Assembly: GCF_030463565.1 (NCBI RefSeq)
Contig: NC_134662.1
Location: 5,061,001-5,125,000 of the forward strand
From: Pelecanus crispus
Lineage: Eukaryota; Chordata; Aves; Pelecaniformes; Pelecanidae
DNA length: 64,000 bases
Direction of reading: 5' to 3'
Position 1 is the first letter of the stretch. Each line of letters opens with the position of its first letter. The notes under the pieces are model-generated. The model searched no databases and was not told where the DNA came from. It worked only from the letters and a program-made list of their open reading frames with translations. This document shows, one piece after another, positions 1-17,155 of the stretch. The position numbers were made by a program, and so were the translations under genes.

Positions 1-5754
<5,754 letters not shown>

Positions 5755-6360
5755 CGAGGCTGATGGGGTGCAGGGGCAGGGGGCCGAGCCTGGGGGAGCA
5801 ACCCCCCGCTTCGCCCCCATCCTCGGACCCCCGGGAAGCCCCCCCCACCCTTTGCAATGCTGCCGGGGGGGTCGGCGGTGCCGCAGGGCCTCCCGCGGGG
5901 TGCCGGTCCCCCACCCTGGGGCTGCAGCTCCCGGCAACCCCCCCCTCCCCTCCCCGGTGCCCCCCACATGCCACCGCCCCCCCCCAACCTGCAGCTCTGC
6001 CCCCCAGCCCCCTGCGAGGCCAGGACCCCACGGGCGAGGAGCGCTACCCCGGTGCCCTGTCCGGTTCCGGACACTGTACATCCCCGTCCGTCCGTCTGTC
6101 CCTGCGCCAGCGTGTCCCCAGCAAGCGGGAATGGCTGAGAAGTGCCACGGGGTGGCAGCAGGACTGAGAGCACCCGCGCCAGCTCCAACCCTGCACACCC
6201 CTGGCCCAATCCTGCACCCAGCCGGGGCGGCTGCCGGGGTCCCGCGGCGAGGTGGGAGGGAGGGAGGGAGGCAGCCGGGGGTGGGGGTGCTGCACCCCCG
6301 GCCCAGGGGCTCTTTTCTATTTATTATCTTCTCACCAATAAAGAGATGGGGGTGTCTGGG
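5755..6360 (+). other. MEF2B: MEF2B 3' UTR with polyadenylation signal
   Basis: After the TAG at 5752-5754 the sequence stays C-rich for about 580 bases and then reaches AATAAA at 6337-6342, followed by a G/T-rich stretch suited to cleavage near 6360. No other hexamer lies between the stop and this point. The end is inferred from the signal only. Confidence 0.7.
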
Positions 6361-6468
6361 TGTCTGGCGTGAGCTTCTTGGGGTCAGGCGGCGCGACTCA
6401 GGGTGGCTAACGAGGTGGCAGGTCATTAATGTCCCCAAGGGGGGATGTGGCCCATGCCCTGACCCCCT

Positions 6469-6635
6469 TTGGCTCAGCGTTGCCATCCCCCATGCCCCCC
6501 AAGCTCAGCGTTGCCGTCCCCCGTGCCCCCCAGGCTCAGTGTTGCCGTCCCCCGTGCCCCCCAGGCTCAGCGTTGCCATCCCCCACGTCCCTTTCGGCTT
6601 GGTGTTGCTACCCCCCGTGCCCCCCAGGCTCAGAC
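6469..6635. repeat. 31-bp minisatellite, about 5 copies
   Basis: Imperfect tandem copies of a roughly 31-bp C-rich unit; each copy has a GTTGCC core followed by a long C-run and CCCCCAGGCTCAG. It lies just beyond the MEF2B polyadenylation site. Overlapping open frames here are by-products of the repeat. Confidence 0.75.
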
Positions 6636-6909
6636 CTGCCTCTCCAGGGTCACTGACCAGCAAGGTGGGTGACAGCCGGGTTCCTGGGGCCCAGCCACGC
6701 TGCTCCCACCCCTCAGCACCCTGGGAGACCCCAAAAAAGCTGCTCAGAAGCCACAGCCTGGTGCTGGGAGGGGGCGGGAGGAGGAAAAACCCCTTCTGTG
6801 CCCTTAAGGTCGGCATCGGTGGGGGCAAGTGGGCGTTAAGGGTGAGGGTGGGACTGGCCCAGCTGAGCTTCGTCCCTTATAGCTCGGGGCTGGGGTTTCT
6901 GCTGCTCCT

Positions 6910-7022
6910 GGGGTAGGCAAGCATCCCCTAGGGTGGGCGAGCATCCCCCTGGGGCGGGCGAGCATCCCCTGGGGCGGGCGAGCATCCCCTGGGGCCGGCG
7001 AGCATCCCCTGGGGCCGGCGCT
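6910..7022. repeat. 20-bp minisatellite, about 6 copies
   Basis: Tandem copies of GCGAGCATCCCCTGGGGCGG with few differences. The surrounding 6.4-7.5 kb holds no recognisable gene. Confidence 0.8.
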
Positions 7023-7504
7023 GTGCTGGCCGTGGCCATGGCCGTGCTGCTGAGAGGTGAGCGAGGAAGAGGGGGGACCCGGCTTTGGTAGTGCCCATCG
7101 TGCTCTGGTTTCGGGGGTGGCGTGGGTCCCCCCCCAGCGCTGCCTGGGCACCCGCAGGTTGGGATCAGGCAGGAATGGGGGTCCCTCCGCGCCGGCCGCT
7201 CGCCAGTGCTGAACTCGGCCCCTTCCCGCGGCGGGGGGATTACTGCTGGCCGAGCCCCGAGATTAAAACATGGGTGGGAGATTAATCCTGGGAAGAGTTT
7301 GCCCGGTTTTAACAGAGCCCAGCAAGCACCATAAATACGCGCTGGGATTAGGGGCTGCACGGAGCCCCGAGAGCCCAGGGCTGGCCGCAGCCTGGGCCCA
7401 GGCCCCCCCCGGCCGGCGGGTCCCCTCCCGGGCCACCCTTGGGGCTGGGAAGGGGCTTCTGCGTGCGAGGAGGAGCCGAGACCCCCGGGGAAAGTGTGGG
7501 GGCT

Positions 7505-7640
7505 GGGGTAAGAGACACTGATTGAATAGCAATGACTGCATGATTTATGGTTTGCATTATTGCATGGCTCATTTGAATATATGCTAATAAGGCTTTTCTC
7601 CTGGTTTTATTTGTAAGATTTAGATTTGCTATGGCAACCC
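7505..7640. promoter_or_regulatory. Candidate conserved noncoding element with POU-like and RFX-like motifs
   Basis: An AT-rich island with sharp borders in very GC-rich DNA. It holds TTTGCAT (octamer-like on the other strand), ATGCTAAT at 7581-7588, ATTTGAAT, and near its right edge GCTATGGCAAC, which resembles an RFX half-site arrangement. There is no open frame of note. This composition is typical of deeply conserved neural enhancers, but conservation itself cannot be seen from one sequence. Confidence 0.45.
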
Positions 7641-8999
7641 GCTGGCATGGAAGGAGCGCCAGGAAATGTCAGGGTGAGGTGAGCCCCGGGGAGGGGCTGG
7701 GGCTGCCGGGGAGCCTCGCCACATCCCACCGCGGGGACGTGGGAGCGGCCGGCAGGACCCGGAGGGCAGCGGTGGGAGACCCGGGAGCCGACCGGAACCG
7801 CGCACCCCCCTGGCTGCCTGCAGGTCCAGTAACGCCCCGTTGCGACAGGTCCTAAACTGGGGTGGGAGGGTGCCCTGGGGTGCCCCCAGCCCCATTTCGG
7901 TCTCGCAGGGAGGCCCCTCTGCCCCCGGCCTCGTGCCCCTGCCCACCTGCCGAGCATCCCCCATCTCCGCTGCGCTGGGGGGATGCCCCATTGCGCTGGA
8001 CCCAAAGGTGGCACCCAGGGACCCCCGGCTTTGTTGGGGGGGACGGTGCTCAGGTTGACACTGGGAAGAGACAGAGCATCTGCGGGCGCTCTGTGACCCC
8101 CACCCACCTGTCCTACGGGGTCCTGGTCCACGGTGGAGGGGTGTGGGCCATCTCCCCACCTCTGTGGCTCTGCGTCCCCTTCCCAGCCGGCCCAGGAGCT
8201 GTCCCAGTAAAGCCCAGTTACCTGCAGGCCCAGCATGGCGGGGGGCCGTGCTGCTCCGGGAGGGTGCTGGGCTCCAGCGCTCGGGGCTGCGGAGCCGGTG
8301 GGGCTTTGTCTCCCGGCTGGTGCCGGCACCTCTCCCTTTGCTGGGGGGGGATGTGCTGGCGGGGCTCCGCACCCCTATCTGGGGGGCTGTGACCTTGCAG
8401 TCAGGGTGCTCCCTTGCTGGGGAAAGGGCGGGCAGGTTGGTTTTGGGGGGGACCATCCCCTCCCGAGAGCCGTGGGGGAGCAGCCCCGTGTCATCAGATC
8501 CCAAGCCCGGGGCGGCGGGGGGGTCCATGTCCTTCGGGGTCGTGGTGCCACCGAGGGGAGATCCCGGGTGGGGATGGGGTCCCCCCGCTGCCCCCACCCA
8601 GGCGGCTCTGCCCCCGCCGGGAGGGCGCCGGGCCTGGCCCGGGCTGCGGGAGCCGCTGCCCTCCGGAGCCCCACGGCCACGCGTGACCGCGGAGCAGCCC
8701 CGGGAGGGCGGGCAGGGCCGGGGCGGCTCCGGGCTGTGGCAGTGGGCCCGGGGGGGCTCAGCCGGGGCTGAGGGGTCCCTGCGGCCACCCGACGGGCCGG
8801 GCCCCGCTCCCCGCTTACCGGAGCCGTTTCACGCCTTATAACGGGGTGGGAACGAGCCCCGGGCTGGGGGCGAGCGAGCGCGGCTCCGGCCCCGAGGGGA
8901 CGGGGACGGGGGTGGGGGGGCCCGGCCCCTCCCCGCCGCAGCAAACCGGGGCCGAGCCGGGCACCGGGGGCTGCCGCCCCCCCTCCTCCCCCAAGCCCC
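7641..8999. other. GC-rich intergenic sequence, nothing recognised
   Basis: No splice-bounded exon or known domain in any frame; GC content rises steadily toward the right. Long open frames on both strands reflect the scarcity of stop codons in GC-rich DNA. Confidence 0.5.
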
Positions 9000-9090
9000 C
9001 ACTTTGTTGTTTTGCAAAAACCCTGAAATATTCATGGCGCTGCGCCGAGCGCCTCTTAATGAATTTTTGATCAAAACGTTATCAGGGAGC
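9000..9090. promoter_or_regulatory. Candidate conserved noncoding element with SOX, homeobox and TCF-like motifs
   Basis: A 90-bp AT island in CpG-rich DNA. It carries TTTGTTGTTTTGCAAA (SOX-like and octamer-like), CTTAATGAATT (homeodomain core) and TTGATCAAAA, which contains TCF/LEF-like half-sites. There is no coding potential. Confidence 0.4.
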
Positions 9091-10182
9091 CAAAATACAC
9101 CGCGCGCCCCTCGCCCCAATCCCCGCCGTCGCGGGGGGGGCCGGGCCCGCCGGTACCGGGGGTCTGGGGGAGCCGGGCTCGGCCCGGGGGCTTTTTGCTG
9201 GGGGAGGCCCCGGGGGTCGCCCCCCGCCCAAGGGCATGGCTATTCCGGGGCCGGCGGCAGGATTTGGGGTGTCCGACGTGCAGGCCCGGCCTCCTGCTGC
9301 CCCCCACACCCCCCCCGGGCCGGGCGGGACCGGCCGGGCCCCCGTGAAGCCCCGCTTGGACGGGACGGGCGGTGGGCGGCCGGGGCAGCGCATCCCGGTG
9401 CCCCCCAGCCCCGCCGGGAGAAATATTCGTTGAGGGGGAAATGCATAAGCGGAGCTCATTAGGGGAGAGCCGGGAGCCGGCGGGCTCCCCGGCAGCGCCG
9501 GGCCGGGGGCTGCCCGTTCCCGGGGCGGCCAGGGCTGGGGGGGGGGCACCGGGGCGGCCCCGGCCCGGTCCCGGCTCCGCGGCGGGGTTTGCGCCCCCGG
9601 AGGTGCTGGAGCCCACCCCGGCCCCGCCCGGCAGCTCGGGGTCAGCGGGGGTTTGCCCCCCCCCCCCGCTCCGGGGCCGGATTTGGGGCGCACACCCCGG
9701 CGGGGGCTGCGCGAAGCCGCCTCTGCACCCCCCGGTTTGTAACGCGCTCCGAAAATCCCGGTGCGCCGGAGGAACGGGGCGGGGGGGGCTCCGTTCCCGG
9801 CCGCGTCGGAGCTTGGAGGTGTTAACACCCGGGGCAGGGGCCGATTTTTGATTTAATTTAAAAATAGCCGATTTCTGCTTCATTTCCACCGGAGAATCCC
9901 GCACCGGCCGGGGAGCGGGGTGACCCTGCCCGCCCGCCGCCTCCTGCCGCAGCCCCGGCCCCGGGAGGGGGGAAGGGACCCCCCCACCCCCCCCCGGCCC
10001 CGCTCCCTCCGCGCCCCGTGGGGTGCCCGGAGCCCTGAGGGTCCCGCGGTGCCCGGGGCCGAGCGGAGCGGGGGGGGATCCGGATCCAGCCCTGCCTCCC
10101 GCTGCCCGTGCGGGGCCGCATCCGCGGGGTCACCGGCATTATTATTTTATTATTTTATTTTTTTAAATAATAAAAATCCCAG

Positions 10183-10192
10183 TTATTTTTAG
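10183..10192. promoter_or_regulatory. MEF2 consensus site
   Basis: TTATTTTTAG, read on the other strand as CTAAAAATAA, is a perfect MEF2 site. It lies at the edge of a 60-bp A/T run, which raises the chance of a fortuitous match. Confidence 0.3.
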
Positions 10193-10333
10193 GTTGTGGT
10201 GCCAGAGCCGCCCCCGCCCCCGCGCCCCCCCCCAGCCCGGTGCATTCCCCCCAGCGCAGGGCTAACCTATCCCGCTCCCGACGTGAGGACGTCATGCCTT
10301 ACGTAGTAAAATATGGAGAAAGCAGGGGGAAAG

Positions 10334-10368
<35 letters not shown>
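10334..10368. repeat. Poly(A) tract of 35 bases
   Basis: An uninterrupted run of A in GC-rich DNA, preceded at 10271-10321 by a CRE-like GACGTCAT. No retroposon body or target-site duplication is visible around it. Confidence 0.9.
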
Positions 10369-10369
<1 letters not shown>

Positions 10370-11029
10370 CAGCGGCGCATTTTTCCCTCCTCTCTCCCAT
10401 CTCCATTTCCAAAAGGGACAAAATGGATGTTTGGGCGGAATCCCCCCCCACGCCCCCCCAGCCCCGAGGGCCCGGCGGCGGGGGGCCGGGGCTGCCCGGG
10501 CCCGCTCGGGGGGCTCCCGGCGTTAAAGCCCCGGGCAGACGTTATCTGTTTAACCCCACGTAAAGGCAACGTGATCGCGGGGGGCTCCGCTTCCCACTGC
10601 TGCTCCTGGCAGTCCTCTCTCCGGGAGCCGCAAGCCGGCCCCGCCGCGCTCCGCCTCGGCTGGATGGCTCCGGGCTCCGCGTCCTGCCCCCCCCCGGTGC
10701 CGGTACCGGTGCCGGTGCCCCCAGCCCCCGCCCCGGAGGCTGCCGGTGTCCCGGCGGCTCTCGGCTCAGGCTGTCGCTAAGTCATTAATGGATGCAGATG
10801 TGCGGAGGGAGGTAAATAATTCCCCCCCCCCCCCCCACTCCCCTTTTTCGTCGCTGTTTTCCCCTCTCCCTGCCCCGCACTGAACTCCCGGGGGCAGCGG
10901 GCGGCTGCCGGTGCTGCCCGCCGGAGGGGCAGCGCTGTGCGGGCACCGGCAGCCGCCCCGCTCCCCCTCCCGCTTCTCCCAACTTGGAGGAAGTCTGCGA
11001 GGGGGGACTCCGCGCCTCCCCCCACCCGG

Positions 11030-11032
<3 letters not shown>

Positions 11033-11061
<29 letters not shown>
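11033..11061. repeat. Poly(T) tract of 29 bases, with a G-run at 11149-11166
   Basis: A pure T-run followed 90 bases later by an 18-base pure G-run. Such runs are replication-slippage prone and also common places for assembly length errors. Confidence 0.9.
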
Positions 11062-11310
11062 GGGGGGGTGGTGTGGGGGGGGTGGTTTTTGCCTCCTCCT
11101 CCTCCGGGTTAGGGGCTGCGGGTCCCGGCAGCCCGGTGTGAGGGTCGCGGGGGGGGGGGGGGGGGGCGGAGGAGGCGTGGAAAGCTGCCCTCCCTCCGGC
11201 TCCCGCAGCGCCGGGAACAATGGCCACGGGCTCCGTGGGGACAATGCCCGGCGGAGCCGAGCTGCTTGGGTTGCAGGACACGTCCACCACCGCCTCGGCC
11301 ACCCCGGCCC

Positions 11311-11374
11311 CCCGCCCCCCCGGGGCAGGCACCCCCCGCCCCCCCGGGGCAGGCACCCCCCGCTCCCCCGGGGC
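11311..11374. repeat. Short GC tandem repeat, about 2.5 copies of 24 bp
   Basis: Repeats of a unit containing CCCCGGGGCAGGCACCCCC. No other function is evident. Confidence 0.7.
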
Positions 11375-11799
11375 TGTGGGAAAACGCGTGGCCGGGGCTG
11401 GCGGGAGGGGGGGGGGGGGGGCGAAAAACTTAGGGGAAAGTGTCCCCCCCCGCCATCCCCGGGGCCGGCTGCGTGCCCTGCCGGCTTTGGGGACCCCCCC
11501 GCCCCGCCCAACCCCGCCGTTCCCTCTTGCCCATCCCGGCTCTGGCCGCAAACTCCACCGGGAGCTCCCGGCCGGGGATCAACAGGTCGGTACCGGACAG
11601 TCCCCGGGTGCGCGCGCCGCCGCCGCCCCCGCCGCCTTCCCCAGCCCCCCCCTCCCTCATTATTCCTGTTATCCCAAGGCAGCTCCGTGCCCAAACGCCG
11701 GCATGTGCGCGGCGAACAGAGCGCGATTGTTCCGAGCCTGGGAACGCGCGGAGGGGGCGCGGGGGCCGCCGCCCGCCGCCCCCCGCCCGGCCCCCGCTC

Positions 11800-11960
11800 A
11801 GACGCGATTGTGATGGAAATCGGCCTTTCCCGCATGCTGTTGAACTTGATGTTGACTCCTTTTCTTTGGGGGGTTTCACAATCTCCTCGGCCGCTTGTTT
11901 TGTGGGAAAAATTTTCTCCCGAGCTCCGGTGTGAAATTAATTAATCAGGGCCTCTAGATG
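11800..11960. promoter_or_regulatory. Candidate conserved noncoding element
   Basis: AT-richer sequence between CpG-rich blocks, with GAAATTAATTAATCAGG (homeodomain cores), CTTTTCTTTGGGG and TTGTTTTGTGGGAAAA. No exon is recognised. It could equally be transcribed sequence of a noncoding RNA. Confidence 0.35.
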
Positions 11961-12649
11961 GCAATGGGACACAAAAGGGGACAGCCCGGGGAAACTCCGG
12001 CAAACTCCCAAGAGCCACCCCCGGGGGCCGGAGCCCCGGGCCGGCCGGACCGACTGCCCGCTGCCCGAGGTAAGGGGCTGCCGGAGCGAAGTTTCGCTGT
12101 GCGGAGCTATTTTTATTGAAGGGGAGGTTTGGGGTGGGGGGGAAAAAGGGGGAGCAGGGAGCCGGGGGCTTGGGGGTGCCGTGCCGGGGCTGTGTGTTTT
12201 GTGGGCATCCGCTCCCGTGCCCTCCCAGCCCTGCGTCTGTGCTGGGCTGTATCCCAGCCGAAAAAAAAAAACAAACCAAAAAACCAAACCCAAAACCAAA
12301 CCAAAAAAGAAAAAAACCCCAGGAAACAAACAAACAAAAAAATTCTCCACTCAAAGGGCCGGGGCTGATTGCAGCATTTCTGGAGAAAGGGGAAAAAAAA
12401 AAATTATCTTGTTTTATTATTATTTCTCCCCCCCAAAAAAAAAAAAAAAGTAACTGGGGTTGTTGCCGTGCTGAAGCGCCTGGCTCGGCACGGCGCGGAT
12501 TTCCACGCCGTTGTTTCCCGAGCGGGGAAATCGCTGCCGTGCGCGGGGGGAACCCGTTTGCCCCCAGTTTGGGGTGGGGGGGTGCCGGTTTGATTTCCAG
12601 TCCTCCCATTAGTTTCAGCGGGTGCGCGTCCTCCGGCGGGTTTAGCAGC

Positions 12650-12900
12650 GACGGGGGGGATAAATATAAAATCAGATTTTTTCTTTTGAAGCACTTTGCA
12701 GGGCAGGGTATGATTGGTTTTTTTAGAGAGATCAATCTTTGCAAAGCGTGCGGGGCGTTGGGGGAATATTTCTGCACGGGAACAGGCCAAAAATACGAGC
12801 GTCAAATCCCCTCCCGCTCTTTGTTGCTACAACACCTTTGGGTGACAGCGGCTGCAGAAAGAAAAAGCATTAAAATCTGTTGAATCTGTAGTTTTCGCCC
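12650..12900. promoter_or_regulatory. Candidate conserved noncoding element
   Basis: A 250-bp AT-richer block with GATAAATATAAAATC, CTTTGCAAAGC, CTTTGTTG (SOX-like), CATTAAAATC and ATCGATATTT. No splice-bounded exon is visible. The boundaries with the neighbouring GC-rich DNA are abrupt. Confidence 0.4.
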
Positions 12901-13049
12901 ACATCGATATTTCCAGCCGGGCAGGAATTGGGGTGGATTTGGCCGGGGGTTTGGGGACCCCTTTTCCTCGGGGTCGGTCCCACCCTCTCCGGTGCTGGTT
13001 GAATTGAGCTGCGAAGCGATGTGCAGGGGAACGAGTCGTTGTGTTTTAA

Positions 13050-13057
13050 ATGCAAAT
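13050..13057 (+). promoter_or_regulatory. Perfect octamer ATGCAAAT (POU factor site)
   Basis: The octamer sits in TTTTAAATGCAAATAATTCC, an AT island inside CpG-rich DNA. POU-class factors acting in neural progenitors bind this motif. A second perfect octamer lies 450 bases downstream of the miR-9 hairpin. Confidence 0.45.
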
Positions 13058-13654
13058 AATTCCCAGCGACAACGTTGGAATCAAACGGCGAAAAAAAAAA
13101 AAAAAATGGGGCGGGAAAAGGAAAAGAAAAGGGGGGGAAAAAAATCTCGGGGGGAGGAAAAGGGGGGGTAAAAAAAAAAAAAAAAGGTGAAAAATGCGCT
13201 TTCGAGGGGCTCCGCTGGCCGGGGAGCGGCGGCGGCTGCCCGGTGCGATGCTCCGGTGCCCGGGGAGGCTCCGGTGCCCACGGCGCGGGGGAGCTGGGCC
13301 GCCCCCCGCCCGGTAAAGAGAGCCAGCCAGCCAGCCGGCCAGCCGCCGGGCGGGGGGCTGCCCCTCCGGGGGGTCTCCCGTATTTCCCCGGCAGCAGAGG
13401 CCGGGTCCCGGCTTGGCCCCTCGGGCAGGGCCGGGGCTCCGGGTGGGTGTCCCCACTCCGCGGGTGGAAGGGACCGGCTCCGGGGCATCCCACGCCCCGG
13501 CAGCCGGTGGGACCGGTCCCGGCTGGCCGGGCAGGGGCTCCAGCGCCGCCCACCCCCCCGCCCCCGCTGCCAGCCTCGCCGGGAAAGTTGCTCCAAGTTG
13601 GAGCGATGGCGGCGGCTCCTCCTGACGCCTCTTCTCTCTCTTTCCCTCCCCAGG

Positions 13655-13707
13655 TGGGCTCGGCCGAGCGGCCCCGCGGGGACCGGCACACGGCGAGGCG
13701 GAGGTAA
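13655..13707 (+). other. Possible noncoding exon between strong splice signals
   Basis: A very strong polypyrimidine tract and CAG end at 13654, and GAG followed by GTAACC lies at 13705-13713, giving a 53-nt candidate internal exon on the strand of the microRNA. A second donor-like CAG/GTACCC lies at 17039-17047. These could belong to the miR-9 host transcript. Splice-like strings are frequent by chance in C/T-rich DNA, so this is weak. Confidence 0.2.
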
Positions 13708-14804
13708 CCGCGGCTCCCCCCACCCCCACCCCCCTCTTTTCCAAAGGCGGCCCCGGGATGCGGCCGGTTCTAGCGGAGGGGATGCGGGGCAGGTGCGGGA
13801 CCCGCAGTGAGTGGCGTTACCGGTAACGCTGCGAAGTTACCGGGCTGGCGGGCAGCGGCACGCCGCGGCATCCCTCGGTGCCATGGGAGCGGGGGGCCGG
13901 CGGCTGGCCGGGCTGCCCGGCCCCCGGTTCTCCGGTGGGAGCCGAGCCCGGCCGCGCTGCCTCCCCGCCGAGGCGGCCGGCGGCTCCTGCGGCGAGCGGC
14001 GTGCCGGCCCCGGAGCCCAACATGGCTGCTGTAGTGAAGGTATTTGGTTCACACGGGGGTGCAGGCGAGGGGAGAAGGGGCGACGAGAGGCGCCGGGGCC
14101 GGAGCCAGCGCCCGCAGCCCCCCGGGGCGAGGGGTACCGGGCGACCGCTCGCTAAGCGCCGGGGATGGACCGGGGCCGGGCATTCCCCGTGGAGCCCCCG
14201 CCGCGGACACGCGTGGGGGCGGCCGCCCCTCCCGTCCCGGCGCTACCGACCCCCCGCCGCCGGCCCCCTCGGGGGGCAGGGAGCCGCGGGGAGCCGGGAC
14301 CGGCGCCCGGCGGGGAAAAACCGGGCCCGCTGCGGCCCGCCCGGGCCCTGCGCGGCGGCTACCGGGCCCCGCCGGTGCCCGAAGCCGCCCTTCCCGCAGC
14401 CGGGCCCGGCACGGAGGGTGCTGCCGGGGCGGCGGCGAAGCTCCGCCGGTGCCGTTCGTTCCCTCGGCGGAGCTTCGGGGCCGCGGTCGTTGTTGGGGTT
14501 TTTTTTTACCCTTTGGGGCAGGGCCGCGGGCCGGGCCCCCCCGGGGGAAGGAGCGAGCCGGTAGCGGAACCCCCCGGGGCGGCGGAGCGGGGCCGGCACC
14601 GGCGGTGCCCCGGGCGGGGCGGGGGGCGGCGGGGCCGGGCAGGAGGGGCCCGGCGGGGCCCGGCTGCGGGAGGGAGCGGCAGCGGCTCGGCCCACGCGTG
14701 GTGCGGGCCCACGGTGCGGGGTGCGGGGGGTGGGGGGAGGGCGCGGGAGGCAGCTACCGGGAGTGCGCGGGGCGGGGGGGGCGGGGGGGGAAACACACGG
14801 TCCG

Positions 14805-14945
14805 TTAATTTGGCAACCGGTTGCCTCGCTGGCACCATCTTCCCGCTCGGAACGGTTTGGCCGTGCCGCGGTGCACCGGCGCGACGGGAAGCTCGGGGTT
14901 GATCCCGATAATTATTAATAGCGATAATGAGGAGAAATTAGCGGC
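14805..14945. promoter_or_regulatory. Candidate conserved noncoding element with a 14-bp perfect palindrome
   Basis: It holds GGCAACCGGTTGCC at 14812-14825, a perfect palindrome containing the grainyhead consensus AACCGGTT and two RFX-like half-sites facing outward. About 80 bases later comes GATAATTATTAATAGCGATAA and AAATTAGCGG, rich in homeodomain cores. It is an AT island in CpG-rich DNA with no coding potential. Confidence 0.4.
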
Positions 14946-15467
14946 GGTTTGGGAAGAGACGGGCGGCGGAGGCGCGACCCGGCGCGGCCCCGGGGCGCGG
15001 CCGCGGTTCAGCACCACGGAGAGCGGCGGGGCCGGGGCCCGGTTCCCGGGGCCCGGTGCCGGCGGAGCCCCCCCCCCCCGCCCGCCCCCCGGGGTGCTGC
15101 GGGCGCTGCCCGCGGTCGGGGCTCCCGCCAAGGGCTCCCCGCATCCTGGGGGTCCCCGGTGCGGGGCACAAAGCCCCGCTGCTCCCGGGGAGCCGCCGGT
15201 GCGGGCGGGTTGGCATCTCCGGCAGCGCGGCCGCGCATCGCTCCCTTCAAACGCCGCTGATCCTATCCATGCTGTGCATCTGTATGTATAGGTGTGTACG
15301 TATAGAGAAGGGCGCGGGTGGGCAGCGGGGGCCGGGACGGTTCCGTGCATCCTCCCCGAAAACCGCAGCGCTGTGAGCGGGACCGGGCCCCGCCGCCCGC
15401 CCCGACCCGACCCGCTGCTCCCGGGCCCCGCTGGAAGCGGAGCCTGGCCGGGGCTGCCCGCAGCCGG

Positions 15468-15725
15468 GGCACCGGCACGGTGCTGAACCCGGGGCACCGG
15501 CACGGTGCTGAGCCCGCCGGTGCTGAGCCCGGGGCACCGGCACGGTGCTGAGCCCGGGGCCGCGGCCGGTGCTGAGCCCGGGGCCACCGGCCCGGTGCTG
15601 TACCGGGGGCACCGGCACGGTGCTGAGCCCGGGGCCGCGGCCGGTGCTGTACCCGGGGCCGCGGCCGATGCTGTACCGGGGGCACCGGCACGGTGCTGAG
15701 CCCAGGGCCGCGGCCGGTGCCGGGT
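15468..15725. repeat. 24-25-bp GC minisatellite, about 10 copies
   Basis: Two alternating unit types, one containing GCACCGGCACGGTGCTGAGC and one containing GCCGCGGCCGGTGCTG, repeat in tandem. GCACCG and CGGTGC arms inside each unit could fold into small hairpins. Confidence 0.8.
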
Positions 15726-17039
15726 CCGGGCCGTCTCTCCGTTTCATTTTCCGCCGTTTCACCGGAGAGAGGTGCGACGAGGCGGCTCCGGGAGGGCTGC
15801 GGAGCCCGTGGGGCCGGGGCAAGGCTGGGGTCCCCGGGGCGTGGAGGAGGCTGGGCAGAGGCCCGGTGTCCTGCGTGGGGTGTGCGTGGGCGTGCACGGG
15901 TGCGTGTGCGGGGCCGTGCGCCTGCCTCGGGACCAGCGTGGCCGTGCATCGGTGTGAGCGCTGCCGGGTGTGCATCTGCCCGGGCTCCCGCCTGTGCCCA
16001 CCGGTGCCCGGGCACGCCTGCGGGCGTGGGTGCACACGGGGGGCGGGGGGGGCACGGCCGTGCCCTCCGGTGCGCTCCCGGTGCGCTCCCGGTGCGAGGC
16101 GGCCCGGGGTGCCGGGGCAAGGCCGCTGCCCCCCGCCGCTGCCGGGGGGGCCGAGCGGGTCCCCTGCCCGGGGCAGAGCCGGCCGGGACCGGCCCCGGGT
16201 GGCCGCACGGGGGGGACGTGGAGCCGGAGCTCGGCACCGCGCCCCGGGCTCTGCCCCACCGCCCCTCCGAGCCGCGGCCCCGCTTTGTCCCGGGGGGTCC
16301 CTCCCGGGCCGGGGGGGCAGAGCCGCGGCCGGGGCGGTCGAGGGAGCCGGTTACCGCCCGGGACGCGGGGGTTGGCGGCGGGGGCGGGGTCGAGCCCCGT
16401 TTTCCTCCCGAGCAGCCGCAAATTTTCCCCGTTGCAAGCGGGGCCCGTGGCGCAGCCTCGACGGGAGGGTCCGGCCGCCCCCCCCGCCGCACCGGCCGCT
16501 TCCCCTCCCCGGGCCCGTCGGGTTTAACCCCGGCTTTTGCCGGGGCGGGGGCGGCTCCGCCACGGCCCTGCCCGAGCGGGGTTACCCCCGGGGCACCGCC
16601 GCCTCCCCGACGGGGCGGGCCGGCTGCTGGAGGGGGGCGGGGGGCCGGGGCGAGCAGCCGGGCCGGCCCCCGGGGACAGCGGCGGCCGTGGCGAATGGCG
16701 CTGCCCGCCGGGGGGGTGACCCCTGCCCCGGCCCCACGCCCGGGCTGTCCCAGCCCCGCCGCTCGGGCTTTGTCCCCGCCGGCCGCCCCGTCCCTCCTCC
16801 CGCCCTCCCCCGCCCTCCCGCCATCCCTCCGCCGCCGGCTCTGCCTCAACTTTAGAGGCAGGTCCCGGAGGCGCCGGGCAGCGGGAGCGGGGCCCGCACC
16901 GGCACCGGCACCGGCACCGGGCGGGGGCACCCACCCTCCGGCCCGGCCCGAGCCGCCTCCCCACCCTGCCAGCCTGGGAAGGATGCGGCGACCCGGAGCC
17001 GACGGCGACCGCGGACAGCACCGGCCCCAGCGGGGCGAG

Positions 17040-17155
17040 CAGGTACCCCCCTTCCCCGGGTCCCCTTCCCCGGGTCCCCTTCCCAGGGTCCCCCCCGCCC
17101 GGGCTCCCTCCCCGGGTCCCCTCCCGGGGTCCCCCATCCTCTCCCCGTCCCCCGC
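17040..17155. repeat. C-rich 13-bp tandem repeat
   Basis: About seven degenerate copies of CCTTCCCCGGGTC. They follow directly after a CAG/GTACCC donor-like string, so the tract may lie in an intron of a noncoding RNA. Confidence 0.6.
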
